Source: Acorus gramineus | Taxonomy: Eukaryota > Streptophyta > Magnoliopsida > Acorales > Acoraceae | Direction: 5' to 3' | Length of the DNA: 64,000 nucleotides | Assembly: GCA_030737835.1 (NCBI GenBank) | Contig: CM060851.1 | Coordinates: 2,198,615-2,262,614, forward strand | Part shown: piece by piece, positions 11,701 to 22,551 of the stretch | How the letters are laid out: each line of letters starts with the position of its first letter | How positions within the stretch are numbered: position 1 is the first letter of the stretch | The notes under the pieces: generated by a model | Database searches by the model: none | Told to the model about the DNA's origin: nothing | What the model saw: the letters and a program-made list of their open reading frames with translations, nothing else | Made by a program: the position numbers and the translations under genes

Positions 11701-12930
11701 CATCACGAAGTATTGCTTCATAAATTATAACTTATTATGAGTTTTGGCACACTTTTAATCTTACAAATCACTCAATTTTTAGCTTTCGGGCATATGCATT
11801 ATTTGGAGGTTATATGCATTCAAACGTTAAAAAATGAATTCTCATCAAAGTGGTTTAAATAGACTTAATTCTGGGAAGCGTATTTTCTATTTTTAAAAAA
11901 TAATATTTTTACAATAAAAATTGTAAGTAACTTTTTAATTAAATCTGTTCCTGAAACGCTTTTGATGACACATGTGAGCTTTGTACTTAATTAAAAAGCA
12001 AAATCAACTTCAAACCTTGTTATTAAAAGCCCCTAAAAGTTGGACAATTTTTAAGGCTTGATGTAACATTTTCTCGATGCTGCCCGCAGCCGCAGCCCTC
12101 CCCGAGAACCACCTCTCTCTCTCTCTATAGCTTTCTCTTCCCCTCCAACTACTACAACCCCCCTCCCCTCTTTCTTTCTCTTTTTTTCCTTTCTTTTCTC
12201 CCAATCCCATCCCAGAAAACGGGGTGGGATTCCATGCGGACTCCACCCTCTTATAGAGTGAGAGAAGACGTTCCCAAATTCAAGATAATATTGCTACTTA
12301 TATTTATTATTCTTTTTAAGTTGAAAAAAATACATGTATTTCATCCGGGGACATGAAAGTGCACTGGGGCTGCAAATGCTCACTCTGACGTAGATATAAA
12401 TAAAGGATAATATTTTGTACACCTTCATATGCAATTCCACTGATAATATGCACGAGTTTTAATTTTTTTTAAATTATAATAATGAGATATATATACTTTG
12501 ATGTAAAGTATATATTTCTCTATATGTCAAATTGAATTGATCATTTTTAGAAAGTGTAATTTTTTTTAATGAGTTATATATTTCGTTAAATGACTTACTA
12601 ATTATATAAGACTACATTTAAACCTTAAAAAAATGAAGTGTAACAGTTGTCATAAAATAAGAAAGTGATATGTCCAGCCCACACCGGTTTTCTTTGTTTA
12701 AAAAACACACACTCTTTTATTTAAGTACATATTATTATATGAAATAAATGATATATTAAAATACAACATATATTTTTTATTATAAAAAATATAAAAAAAC
12801 TATATCATATGGTATAATAGGGCTCATGCGTTATATATTATACTATCATATAGACATGTAAGGGCTGCAAAAAAGACTCCACCCTCCTACAAATAATTAC
12901 ACATGTAACCTTGTAAAAGCTACCTTCCAA
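11701..12930. other. Intergenic stretch before PPR-B, with a pyrimidine-rich island
   Basis: Most of this is AT-rich and featureless. At 12075-12250 there is a GC- and CT-rich island (C and T runs, 'gcccgcagccgcagccc') that contrasts with its surroundings. It gives no convincing protein in any frame. Similar islands occur at 43600-43790 and 60580-60730, so it could be a remnant of a dispersed element or of a gene's 5' end. Confidence 0.4.
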
Positions 12931-12939
12931 ATTTGATCC

Positions 12940-13155
12940 AAAAAGTACGGCAAAACACAAACAGAACAGATACGAGGGGGGTCTGCGGCATTTTCTCAAA
13001 CAGGGAGAACCACTTCGTCGGTCCTCTCATACTTAAAAGACTCCCACAATCAGACCAGTCAAGACTCTATTCAGAGAATCTCTTCTTCAGGGTTTTGCAT
13101 TGGATGATCCATCAGTGGGTATTCTTGGGGGAAGATACAGAGATCAATAGCTTTG
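12940..13155 (+). promoter_or_regulatory. 5' leader/promoter segment of PPR-B, duplicated at PPR-C
   Basis: The segment matches 18140-18407 upstream of PPR-C. Shared words include 'gtctgcggca.tttctcaaacag', 'ccacaatcagaccag' and 'gggttttgcatt.gatgatcc'. PPR-A has a different leader. An upstream ATG at 13104 opens a frame that overlaps the main ATG at 13156 out of phase. No clear TATA box was identified. Confidence 0.6.
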
Positions 13156-14887
13156 ATGATGGCGTCTTGCACCATCTCCTCTTCAGTATCTTCTACAACT
13201 ACCACTGCTATTACTCTATCCAATCACAAGTCGCTCGAGACCGTGTTGAGCACGTTCAAGCAACTCCTCCTCTCCTCGCGGAGGCCTTCATCACCACCCG
13301 TTCGCGTTTTCAATAAGCTTTTGACTGATGCGTCGAGGCTCCAACACCACCCCACCGTGATCTCCATGTTTCTTGATTTGTGTTCCGCGGGCATCTCTCC
13401 CGATCTATTCACTCACAATATCTTGATGAATTCGCTCTGCAAACTCAATCGGGTCGATCTAGGTTTCTCTGTTCTCTGCGGCATCTTCAAGCGCGGCTAT
13501 GAACCTGATGTTGTCACTTTCAACACTCTCATCAAGGGCTTTTGCTCGATGGATAAGATTGGAGTCGCGGTGGAGCTGTTCGTCGATATGTCTAAGAAGG
13601 GTTACTCTGCCGATACAGTCACTTATGGGACACTCATTGACGGCCTCTGCAAGGCGGGCGACACCGGAACGGCTCTCCGCTTGCTCAGACAGATGGGCGA
13701 GAACGGGTGTAGGCCTAATTTAGAGGCATACAGTGCGATGATCAACGGTCTATGCAAGGTAGGATCGACGGATGATGCTCTCAAGCTCTTCAAGAAAATG
13801 GTTAATGATGGTGTCCAACCGGACATAATCACATACAGCTCATTGATGCAAGGCCTTATGATTCAGGCATGTCGAGTGAAGCAAAGGAGTTGTTTGATGC
13901 GATGGTTGATCAGGGGATCTCGCCAAACGTGGTGACCTTCAATATTCAAATAGATGCTTTCTGCAGGGAAGGGAAGGCAGACGATGCCCACGTCCTATTA
14001 GACACCATGATTCAAAGAGGGTTGGATCCTAATGTCGTTACTTACACCACGTTGATGGATGGTTACTGCTTGCAAAACAGAGTGAAAAATGCGTTGAAGG
14101 TATTTGACTTCATGGTAGCCAGGGGCCAAAATCCTGATACATTCACATATAACATACTGATTAATATGTATTGTAGAGTGAAGCAGATGGATGAAGCAAT
14201 GAAATTGCTCATGAACATGCAATGTGAGGGAGTGAAACCTAATGTTGTCACTTATAGCACTCTAATTGATGGACTGTTTCGTGTGGGAAGAATCGTGGCT
14301 GCCAAAGAACTGTTCAATGAGATGCAAGTTCAAGGTACAAGGCCAGATATAATCATGTATAATGCACTACTGGATGGTCTTTGCAAAAGTGGATGTCTTG
14401 AAGAGGCAATCAAATGGCTTCAGATCATGCAAAGTGGAGGAGTTGAGATCAATAATAACACTTGTTGTATCCTCATCAATGGGTTTGCACAACAGGTCAA
14501 TTAGAGACAGCTATGGATATGTTCAACTACGCAATTGCAAAAGGGTTGACTCCTAATGTTGTTACATATACTACAATCATAAAAGGCTTTTGTGAAGCTG
14601 GTCATGTAATGAAAGCCAACGAGATGCTCATAAGAATGGAGAAAGAAAAATGTCCTCCAAACAATGTGACATTCAATATCATGCTTCGCGGTCTTCTTAA
14701 GAAGAAGGAATCTCTCAAAGCAGTGCAACTTGCCATTGAAATGAGAAACAGAGGGTTTTCAGCTGATAATAGTACTCTGAAAATGTTTTTCCACATGCTT
14801 GAAAGTGATGAGAATGGTCCTGAATATATGAAAATGCTTCCTGATTTTGCATTGAAGGATGATGGAAAACGAGGCATACCTTTGTAA
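13156..14887 (+). pseudogene. Rf-like PPR pseudogene with two 1-bp deletions (PPR-B)
   Basis: This is full-length relative to its neighbours, with 14 P-type repeats and the RFL tail, but it lies in three successive frames. Compared with PPR-A and PPR-C, one base is missing near 13853-13857 ('ggccttatg' for 'ggtctctatg', in repeat 6) and one near 14484-14486 ('gggtttgcac' for 'gggttgtgcac', in repeat 12). The segments are therefore 13156 to about 13855, about 13856 to 14484, and about 14485 to 14887. The first break would truncate the protein at about 260 residues, inside the sixth repeat. Repeats outside the breaks are well preserved and there is no other stop, so inactivation is recent or one or both gaps are sequencing errors. 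The start follows PPR-C ('atgatggcgtcttg'). If both bases were present the product would be about 577 residues. Confidence 0.85.
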
Positions 14888-17430
14888 AAAAATTTGTCGT
14901 GCATCATCTAATTTTTGTGGATTTACTTTTGTTGTAGTGCCAAATAATATTATACTTAATCTGTCAATTACTCTGAATATCATGTGACATTTATAACTCT
15001 TCTCGGAGAATTGGCAGTCGTAAAGCAAGTATATGCTTGAAGAGTTGCTTTTGTAAATTTTTTTGTGTATATCTTTCCTTATTGTTGAACAGGCCAATCA
15101 AATATGTCAGACTTTGTTAATGTGTATGATAACTCAAATGAAGCTTTGTTGATTGATTATGAAAATGCCAATTGATGTATTATTAGAGCATCTGATCCTT
15201 TGCATTGAAATTTGATGATGATTGTTCATTGTCTGGTAGGTTTATGTTAAATCAAACTGATTTAGTAGTTTTATTGACTCACCTTTCTTGGAAGTGTATC
15301 CCACACACATGATGAACTTCATCATCAGGTGTGAAAAGCATGTCTGGGGAGTGTTGAAAATAATCCTGTGCATCCAAATCATCTGACTTAAGAAGGAAAT
15401 CTCACACCCACTTGTACATAAGCACTCACTATAATTGTTTCATTCATCAATTCATTACAGGAGGGGGGATATCTTGTTGCCTGGTTGAAAACCATTTCAT
15501 TCAGAGCACATAGAACAATGGACTGGTTTCGGACCACGCTTCAATCTCCCTAACTCAGAAATTGCATTCGCAGCACAATGTAGCCTGGCATATGATCACA
15601 ACTGTCCGATGTTTGAGTCTCCGATGGATCCTGAGTTTGGTCTTCTTAATGGGTATGTAACTCTGAGATATTTTTATTTTGTTTAAGGTTTATACAGTCT
15701 CATTCTTCCAGATGAGTTAATTTTGCACCTTGGTATATATCTCTTTTCTAGAATGTTGGAAAATGTCAATCAACCTTAGTATTCTATGTTACTTTAGAGC
15801 TGTGTCCGAACTCTGAATGTTGAACGTGCTATTATTCCTGGAGTGAGCAATAAATTGATATCAGATATCTATACTGACAATCATAGGTTAAGCTTTCTGG
15901 AATGAATTTTCATGGATGGATTTTCTTCATAGTACTTTGAACAAATATATTGAATCATGATGCATGTCAAATAACATTTGTGTAAATTTTCATGTGTTCT
16001 GTCGCAATTAGGATGGGAACTGAGGCCAGTGAGTTGTTCATGAATATGGAAGGGGAGTTCCCAATGACCACACTTTTAATATCACGGTCCATGATCTTCT
16101 TGAGGAGGAGAATTCCTCAAGGCAACGCAGCTTGTCATTGAAATGAGAGAGAGAGCCAGATAATGATGTAGTCATGTTAGTCAACATGCTTGAAAACTGA
16201 GGCGAATTATCCGGACCATACCGAAATGCTTCGTGAGTATGAATCAGAGAAGTCTGTAAAATGATGGGTAAGTAGCTGAATGAGTTTTCAATTGACTGTG
16301 AAATTATATAACCTGTACTTCATGATCTGTATGAATCCACTTGGAATTACTTCAGATCTCAAATATCTTTGGTCGTAAGGTGGTGTTATGTAAATGGTGG
16401 GTTTATATTTGAATTCAAGGTGTGTTATGTTACCACATGCGTAATTATATATTAATGGATTTGGGAACAATAGATGACATGGTGAAGCTCTATGATCAAT
16501 GGTAGCTTGAGGCCAAAGACACGATGCCTTCACCTACCACATAAATGGATTGTAAGAATGGTTGTTGCATTGTTCGTAAGATTGTGAAAGAAATTGAAAT
16601 GACTTTATGGTAATTCAGAGTATTTGTAGCCATTCCTCCATGTTGAGTAACCTCAGTTCACAGAGAGAAATGAACATTAGAACGAACTCAAATAATGCCC
16701 TGATTTTATTTCAAAACTTGCCATTTTAACCCCTCTAAGCCTTCTCCAACTCTTAAGCACCCAACTTCAAATTCTCCCCCATTCATTCGGCCAAATGATG
16801 AATTCTAATTGGGGAATCTCATGAATTTGTCAGTTCATTCATTTTGACATAATATAATTGCTCGATTCAATTGATGGAATCATTTTTGTGTCAGAAATCC
16901 ACTATACTTAGTTTCAGAATGGACATCTCATTTGGCATGTAACTATAGTTAGCTAGTTGCTATGTGTCAGAAATGGATGTTCTGTTATAAACCAAAATTC
17001 GTAGTGAGATATCTAATTCCTGATAGTGTGTGTAAATTCAAAGATTCAAACATGCATCAAATTTTTTTTCTTTCTAGGTTGGTTTTAGAGTGCAATCAGT
17101 TTACGACGGTGAGACTGAAAAGCATGAATTTAAGACCATCACATGCATGTTGCAATAACTTTCAAAAGAAATATATAAATAATTGTGGTCTCAACTCATT
17201 TTAGATACTTTATTTTTTAAGGTATATATTTAATTATAGATAAACACATACCTTTCAAAGAAAAAAAATTCAAAACATGTAGTGGTTGCAAATAAAAGCA
17301 ACTAGATTATTGTCCCTAATATTTTTCAATGAAAATCAAATCTATTCATGGAAAATTAGGCCGAAAAGCAATTCTAATGGATAGTTTCTGTTTATTCAAC
17401 TTAGCAGAGTGGTTAAATGTATTTTTTTTT
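14888..17430 (+). repeat. Duplicated 3' flank of the PPR cluster, copy B
   Basis: This is collinear with the flank of PPR-A (7513-11700) but shorter, since the internal duplicate at 9700-10230 has no second copy here. It begins directly after the PPR-B stop with the shared 'tcatctaatttttgtggatttac' type 3'-UTR sequence. It ends in the shared 'aggc.gaaaagcaattctaatggatag' stretch before a poly-T run at 17421-17445. It holds no intact gene. Confidence 0.75.
16017..16262 (+). pseudogene. Decayed PPR C-terminal fragment, copy B
   Basis: This is the counterpart of 10340-10609. It reads 'EASELFMNMEGEF' in one frame, 'NDHTFNITVHDLLEEE' after a shift, then 'TQLVIEMRER' in a third, all matching the last two repeats of the neighbouring PPR genes. 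Stops and frameshifts interrupt it. It lies 1.1 kb behind PPR-B. Confidence 0.6.
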
Positions 17431-17445
17431 TTTTTTTTTTTTTTT

Positions 17446-17765
17446 GAAGGTAGACTCGCCATCTCGCACGAGTCCAGATCCAGTCATGATTGGTTTCTAT
17501 CAGTCCTGTCAGTATCGAACAACACAACCAATTAATTGCACTACACAACTATAATTCGAACTGCACAATCAATTGTTGGGTATCTATTCCACTCTCCTAT
17601 TAGATACTGATGATATTTAAAAATTCATATTTTATCCAAAAGCTCACCGGCTCCAATAGAAAAGTGAAATTTTTATTCAACCGTACAGTTTGATTCATAT
17701 ACTATATAGTTCAATTAGTAGGTTGTACAGTTTGATACTGACATAACTCAAAAGTCAATCCTCAC
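17446..17765. repeat. Short dispersed element with 21-bp-type units in inverted orientation
   Basis: Units like those at 4220-4282 occur here on the plus strand ('tatcgaac', 'ttcgaactgcacaatcaatt', about 17512-17575) and on the minus strand (17672-17735, where the complement reads three successive 'atcaaactgtac' / 'attgaactatat' units). The two sets face each other around an AT-rich centre, suggesting a small inverted-repeat element inserted between PPR-B and PPR-C. Confidence 0.55.
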
Positions 17766-17950
17766 AGGATCCATACCCATATACATATATGCGTTAAAAA
17801 TTTGTATATAAATACATATAACCTTGAATAAAAGGAGTAAGACACAATATTTAGGGTCGATGACACATATATTGCTGCTAACTAACAAGTTACATGAGAT
17901 TGCATCGGAGCAGTACCAGTAACAAACAAAAAAAAAAAAAAGGAGAGTGT

Positions 17951-17952
<2 letters not shown>

Positions 17953-17984
<32 letters not shown>

Positions 17985-18112
17985 AAAGCGATGGGGTGTG
18001 GTCGTGCGACCGTGCACCCCATCGTGCGTCCAGATCGTGGACCGTCCGGTCGTGCGACTGTGCACCCCATCGTGCGCCCAGATATTTATATATATATATA
18101 TATAAATACACG
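17953..18112. repeat. TA arrays flanking a GC-rich hairpin and direct repeat
   Basis: Two (TA)n tracts (about 17953-17982 and 18085-18105) enclose a GC-rich core of about 100 bp. The core has a near-perfect hairpin: 'gatggggtg' pairs with 'caccccatc' and 'ggtcg' pairs with 'cgacc'. It also has two direct copies of 'ggtcgtgcgac.gtgcacccc' followed by 'atcgtgcg.ccagat'. This base composition is foreign to the surroundings, and the structure suggests a small transposon that targets TA repeats. Confidence 0.65.
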
Positions 18113-18345
18113 TTTAACATGTAAAAGTCACCAACTTTTCTCCAGATTTGATGAAACCAAAAAGTATTAACAGATACGAAGATGTACCACTAAAAAGCGG
18201 TGGTGGGGGGGCCCCGAAAACGTCGTCTGCGGCACTTTCTCAAACAGATAGAACCGCTTCGTCGATCCTCTCCTACTCACAGAGACTCCCATAATCAGCA
18301 GACCAATCAAGGATCTCCGAAGGGGTCATCTGGGTTTTGCATTAG

Positions 18346-18402
18346 ATGATCCATTCAGGACTCTCAGTGTGTGTTCTTTGGGGAGGAAACAGAGACCAAT
18401 AG
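18346..18402 (+). promoter_or_regulatory. Upstream ORF in the PPR-C leader
   Basis: An 18-codon frame starts 62 bases before the PPR-C ATG and stops five bases before it. The same upstream ATG context ('gatgatccat') is kept in the PPR-B leader at 13104, but there the frame runs into the coding region. It could lower translation of PPR-C. Whether the ATG lies within the transcript is not shown by the sequence. Confidence 0.4.
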
Positions 18403-18407
18403 CTTTG

Positions 18408-20177
18408 ATGATGGCGTCTTGGAGGAGGAGGAGGAGAAGGGTTCCTTCTTTTATGAGGTCCATCTGCACCACCTCCTCTTCAATATGCGAGAACTGTTTA
18501 AGCCCAACTTCTTTGAATACGAAGCAATCCCATCACAAGTCGCTCGAGACCGTGTTGTGCACGTTCAAGCAACTGCTCCTCTCGCGGTGGCTTTTTTCAC
18601 CACCACCAATGCGCGTTCTCAACGGGTTTTTGAGGGATGCGGCGAAACTCAAACACCACTCCGTCGTCCTCTCCATGTTCCATGATTTGTGTTCCGCGGG
18701 CATCTCTCCCGATATATTCACCCACAACATCCTCATCAATTCCCTCTGCAAACTCAATCGGGTCGATCTCGGTTTCTCCCTTCTCTGCGGCATCTTCAAG
18801 CGCGGCTATGAACCCAATGTTGTGACTTTCACCACTCTCATCAAGGGCTTGTGCTCCACCGACAATATTAGTGTCGCGGTGGAGCTGTTCGTCGATATGT
18901 CTAAGAAGGGTTACCCTGTCAATGTAGTCACTTATGGGACACTCATTGACGGCCTCTGCAAGGCGGGAGACACTGGAACGGCTCTCCGCTTTCTCAGACA
19001 GATGGGCAAGAATGGGTGTAGGCCTAACTTGGAAGTATACAGCGCGGTGATCGACGGACTATGCAAGGTAGGATCAACGGAGGATGCTCTGAAGCTCTTC
19101 AAGGAAATGGTTGATGATGGGGTCCAGCCGAATGTAATCACGTACAACTCATTGATGCAAGGTCTCTATGATTCAGGCATGTGGAGTGAAGCAAAGGTGT
19201 TGTTTGATGGTATGGTTGATCAGGGGCTCTTGCCAGACGTGGTGACCTTCAATATTCAAATAGACACTCTCTGCAAGGAAGGGAAGCCGGATGATGCGCA
19301 TGTGCTCTTAGACACCATGATTCGGAGAGGATTGGATCCTAATGTCTTTAATTACAACACATTGATGGATGGTTACTGTTTGCAAAGCAGAGTGAAAGAT
19401 GCATTGAAGGTATTTGGCTTCATGGTAGCCAGGGGCCAAAATCCCAATACAATCATCTATAATATACTGATTAATGGGTGCTGCAAGGCAAAGCGGATGA
19501 ATGAGGCTTTGAAATTGCTCATGAAAATGCAATGTGAGGGAGTGAAACCTAATGTTGTCACTTATAACACTCTTATTGATGGACTGTTTTGGGCAGGAAG
19601 TGTCGTGGCTGCAAAAGAACTCTTCAATGAGATGCAAGCTCAAGGTATAAGGCCAGATATCATCACTTTTAATGCACTACTGGATGGTCTTTGTAAAAAT
19701 GGATGTCTTGAAGAGGCATTCAAATGGCTTCAGATCATGCAAATTGAAGGAGTTAAGATCAATAATAACACCTGTTGTATCCTCATCAATGGGTTGTGCA
19801 CAACCGGTCAATTACAGACAGCTATGGATATATTCAACAACGCAATTGCAAAAGGGTTGACTCCTAGTGTTGTTACATATAACTCGATCATAAAAGGCCT
19901 TTGTGAAGCTGGTCATGTAATGAAGGCCAGCAAGATGCTCGCGATAATGGAAAAGGAAAAATGTCCTCCAAACAAAGTGACATTCAATATCATTGTTCGC
20001 GGGATTCTTATGAAAAAGGAATCCCTCAAAGCGGTACAGCTTGCCGTTGAAATGAGAAAGAGAGGGTTCTCTGCAAACAACCATACTCTATCAATGCTTT
20101 TCCACTTGTTTGAAACTGATGAGAACGGTCCTGAATATATGAAAATGCTTCCTGAGTGTGTGCCAAAGAAATTGTAG
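18408..20177 (+). CDS. P-class PPR protein, Rf-like (PPR-C)
   Basis: This is an intronless 589-residue RFL-type PPR protein. I start at the first ATG of 'atgatggcgtcttgg', shared with PPR-B. The open frame extends further up only through a GTG, which plants do not normally use. The N-terminus (residues 1-35) has six consecutive Arg at 6-11, few acidic residues and many Ser/Thr, as in a mitochondrial presequence. Fourteen 35-residue P-type repeats fill residues 68-557, followed by a 32-residue tail that is shorter than that of PPR-A. Specificity pairs (residues 5 and 35) in order are ND, NN, TN, GN, SN, ND, NN, NN, NN, ND, NN, CS, NN, NN. Only repeats 1, 10 and 11 agree with PPR-A. The likely role is binding one mitochondrial RNA to process, stabilise or silence it. 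Family and localisation are inferred; no target can be named. Confidence 0.93.
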   Translation: MMASWRRRRRRVPSFMRSICTTSSSICENCLSPTSLNTKQSHHKSLETVLCTFKQLLLSRWLFSPPPMRVLNGFLRDAAKLKHHSVVLSMFHDLCSAGISPDIFTHNILINSLCKLNRVDLGFSLLCGIFKRGYEPNVVTFTTLIKGLCSTDNISVAVELFVDMSKKGYPVNVVTYGTLIDGLCKAGDTGTALRFLRQMGKNGCRPNLEVYSAVIDGLCKVGSTEDALKLFKEMVDDGVQPNVITYNSLMQGLYDSGMWSEAKVLFDGMVDQGLLPDVVTFNIQIDTLCKEGKPDDAHVLLDTMIRRGLDPNVFNYNTLMDGYCLQSRVKDALKVFGFMVARGQNPNTIIYNILINGCCKAKRMNEALKLLMKMQCEGVKPNVVTYNTLIDGLFWAGSVVAAKELFNEMQAQGIRPDIITFNALLDGLCKNGCLEEAFKWLQIMQIEGVKINNNTCCILINGLCTTGQLQTAMDIFNNAIAKGLTPSVVTYNSIIKGLCEAGHVMKASKMLAIMEKEKCPPNKVTFNIIVRGILMKKESLKAVQLAVEMRKRGFSANNHTLSMLFHLFETDENGPEYMKMLPECVPKKL

Positions 20178-20339
20178 AATGATTGAATTTAGTGAATCTG
20201 AGAGATACATTGGTTTTAACTTATGTAGACATATGATTGTGTAGATGATCTGAGTTTCAATTTCAGCTCAACTCTGAAGGATTGATAATGATGAGCACTA
20301 ATTCCATTGTTGCTGTTCAAACAATCTTAAAAAAAAAAA

Positions 20340-20620
20340 AAACAATCTTGAAATTTTTGAGTTGGCCAAAGACATGCAGCAATTGTTTTGTCAAAGACTG
20401 GTCTCAAACAGTTTTCATGACAGGTTAAGCAGGCTAGCAAGCTGTGCACATGAATGGAAGAGGAAAATCGCCTTCCAATCCATGGTCTTCTTCAGAGGAA
20501 GGAAATCCACAAGACAAATGCAGCTTCTTATGGAAGTTATAGAGCCTTTGCTGGACAGTCAATGCTCTTATCTATGTTAGTTGGCATGTTTGAAAGAGAT
20601 GACATTGGTCATTAGAGGTA
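20340..20620 (+). pseudogene. Decayed PPR C-terminal fragment, copy C
   Basis: About 200 bp behind PPR-C there is a third remnant. 'GLLQRKE' in one frame, 'MQLLMEVIE' in another and a 'gcatgtttgaaagagatga' stretch line up with 'GLLKKKE', 'VQLAIEM' and the tail 'hMLE.DE' of the intact genes. It is more diverged than copies A and B, and its spacing from the intact gene is much shorter. The 72-codon open frame at 20362-20580 is a by-product. Confidence 0.45.
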
Positions 20621-22551
20621 CTAAACTGTCTTTACCATTGTTTATAAATCCTGTAATGTCTATTCAATTACATGCACAAGTCGTTTGTGGGTGATTATAT
20701 GCATCCAAGGTGTTCCCCAACTAATGTAAGAATGGTTAAGGGGCAATTTTATCTTTTTCAGGGACTAATTTATCTTTATGACTGTTTATAAGGACTTCAA
20801 TGTCTACACAATTATATGTGACAGAATATTCTGGGAATATTCCGTTAAGTTTGGATGAAAATTTAATTCAAGGATGATAATTGGGTTTTTGTGAGCTTTT
20901 AGGGACTCTTACATCTGGCTCAATTTTAGTAGGGATTTATATGGGTTTTCCCATGTTTTTAGGGGCTTAAATGTCTTTATTAGTTATAAATTATTATGAT
21001 CTTCACATTTTTGACATGCGTTAATTGTAATCTACTTAAATGCATCTAAGCATGTTACTTATCTTCATAATATTATCACACTTATCACGTATGGTAACAA
21101 ATGCACTTATTATACTGAATATGATTTTACCGAGTATTTACTGTAATGAATATTATGACTACGGTTACAATCTCCATATTCTTGTCTAATAAGTTGTCGA
21201 AGTGTTGGGTTTTCATTAAAACTTGAAAGTTATTGTATTCCAATTAAATAGATTATCGGCAAATTCTCATCTAAATCACTTCATGTTACCCCCATAGAAA
21301 CCAAATACGTATTAGGATAGCCTCTATCCAACAAGATAGTTATCCCTCTTCTTATCCATATTCTCGCACCCAAATATATATCCCTGTCCTTATCCATATT
21401 AAATTGATTTTGTGTTTCAGACATCAAAAAAATTAAACACAGATCCAAATCGATTATGCTCTTTTAGGGCCCATTTGAAACTGAGTTCAAGACCTTCATT
21501 TTTCAAAAAGCGACTTGCTTTTAAGAAGATGTGTTTTCTTGGCAATGAAAACGTCAAAGAATTTAATAAATAAAACGTGGTAAATAAATAAAAAAAAAAA
21601 CTGCGTTTTGCACAAAAAAAAAAAAATGCTTTCACCGCAGAATAAATTGAAATGTGGATTTAAGCACGGCCTTAAGTATAAAAAGGCAGAGTTTGGAAAT
21701 TTTTCAAAATTTAAATTTGAATCATAATTTTATAAAAATCATTTGTTTTACAAACACACATCTAAAGCCCAGACTTTGAAACACTGTTTAAAAAATATGA
21801 TTTTGTATAAATTAATTTAATAAAACCTTATTTCGAAGAAGGTCATTTTTTGTTTTTAAAAAATCATACTTTTTATAGACTAAAATCTCAACAAATTTTT
21901 AATTAAACATGCTTTTTAAAGACATTTGAAACATGCTTTGCATTTCTTAAATGCAAAATTCCACCTAACCATGTTTCCAAATTTTGATCCGCCAATGTCA
22001 CACAATTGGTAAGTATGGATCTGACACAGATTAGATGCGTTAATATTCGTATCTTATCATTATTATTCAAATATAATAAGATAAGGATTTTAATTTTATG
22101 ATTCAGACATCTTCGGATTCGAATCAGATACATATTTTTTTTATATATTTTACATCTTTAAATATGAACATTAATTTAATTAATCAAGTGATATATTATA
22201 GGCGTATGATAATTAAAATCGAGATTTTAAAATTTATTCTCTCTTCCAAATATCATGCATAGAAAATTTAATATCATTATAAATATTATGATTATAACAA
22301 ATCATACAATATAACTAAAATATGAATAATATATAATACAACATACACCATATATGTCTGATTTGGATTTTTGGATCGGTTACATTGATATCCATTTTCG
22401 CATTTCAGGTATTCAAATATATGATATTTCTCATTTTTTGATACAAAATTAGAGCAGATAAAAAAATCGAATAATTGACAAGTTTAACCATCAAAATTTA
22501 TATGAGCTTTATTACACTCATCTTATAACATTCACAAATACTTAGCCCTGT
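20621..22551. other. AT-rich intergenic stretch between the PPR cluster and LSM3
   Basis: No gene was found. 21460-21930 resembles 55380-55575 and 48050-48240 ('gattttgtataaa.taatttaataaaac' and neighbours), a dispersed AT-rich repeat. The remainder is featureless. Confidence 0.4.

Noticed and set aside
12933..13316. 127-codon frame overlapping the PPR-B start
   Set aside because: It lacks an ATG at its start, overlaps the PPR-B coding frame out of phase, and has no homologue that I recognise.
18369..18407. Upstream extension of PPR-C by 13 codons
   Set aside because: It would need a GTG start. The ATG at 18408 is shared with PPR-B and gives a sensible presequence.
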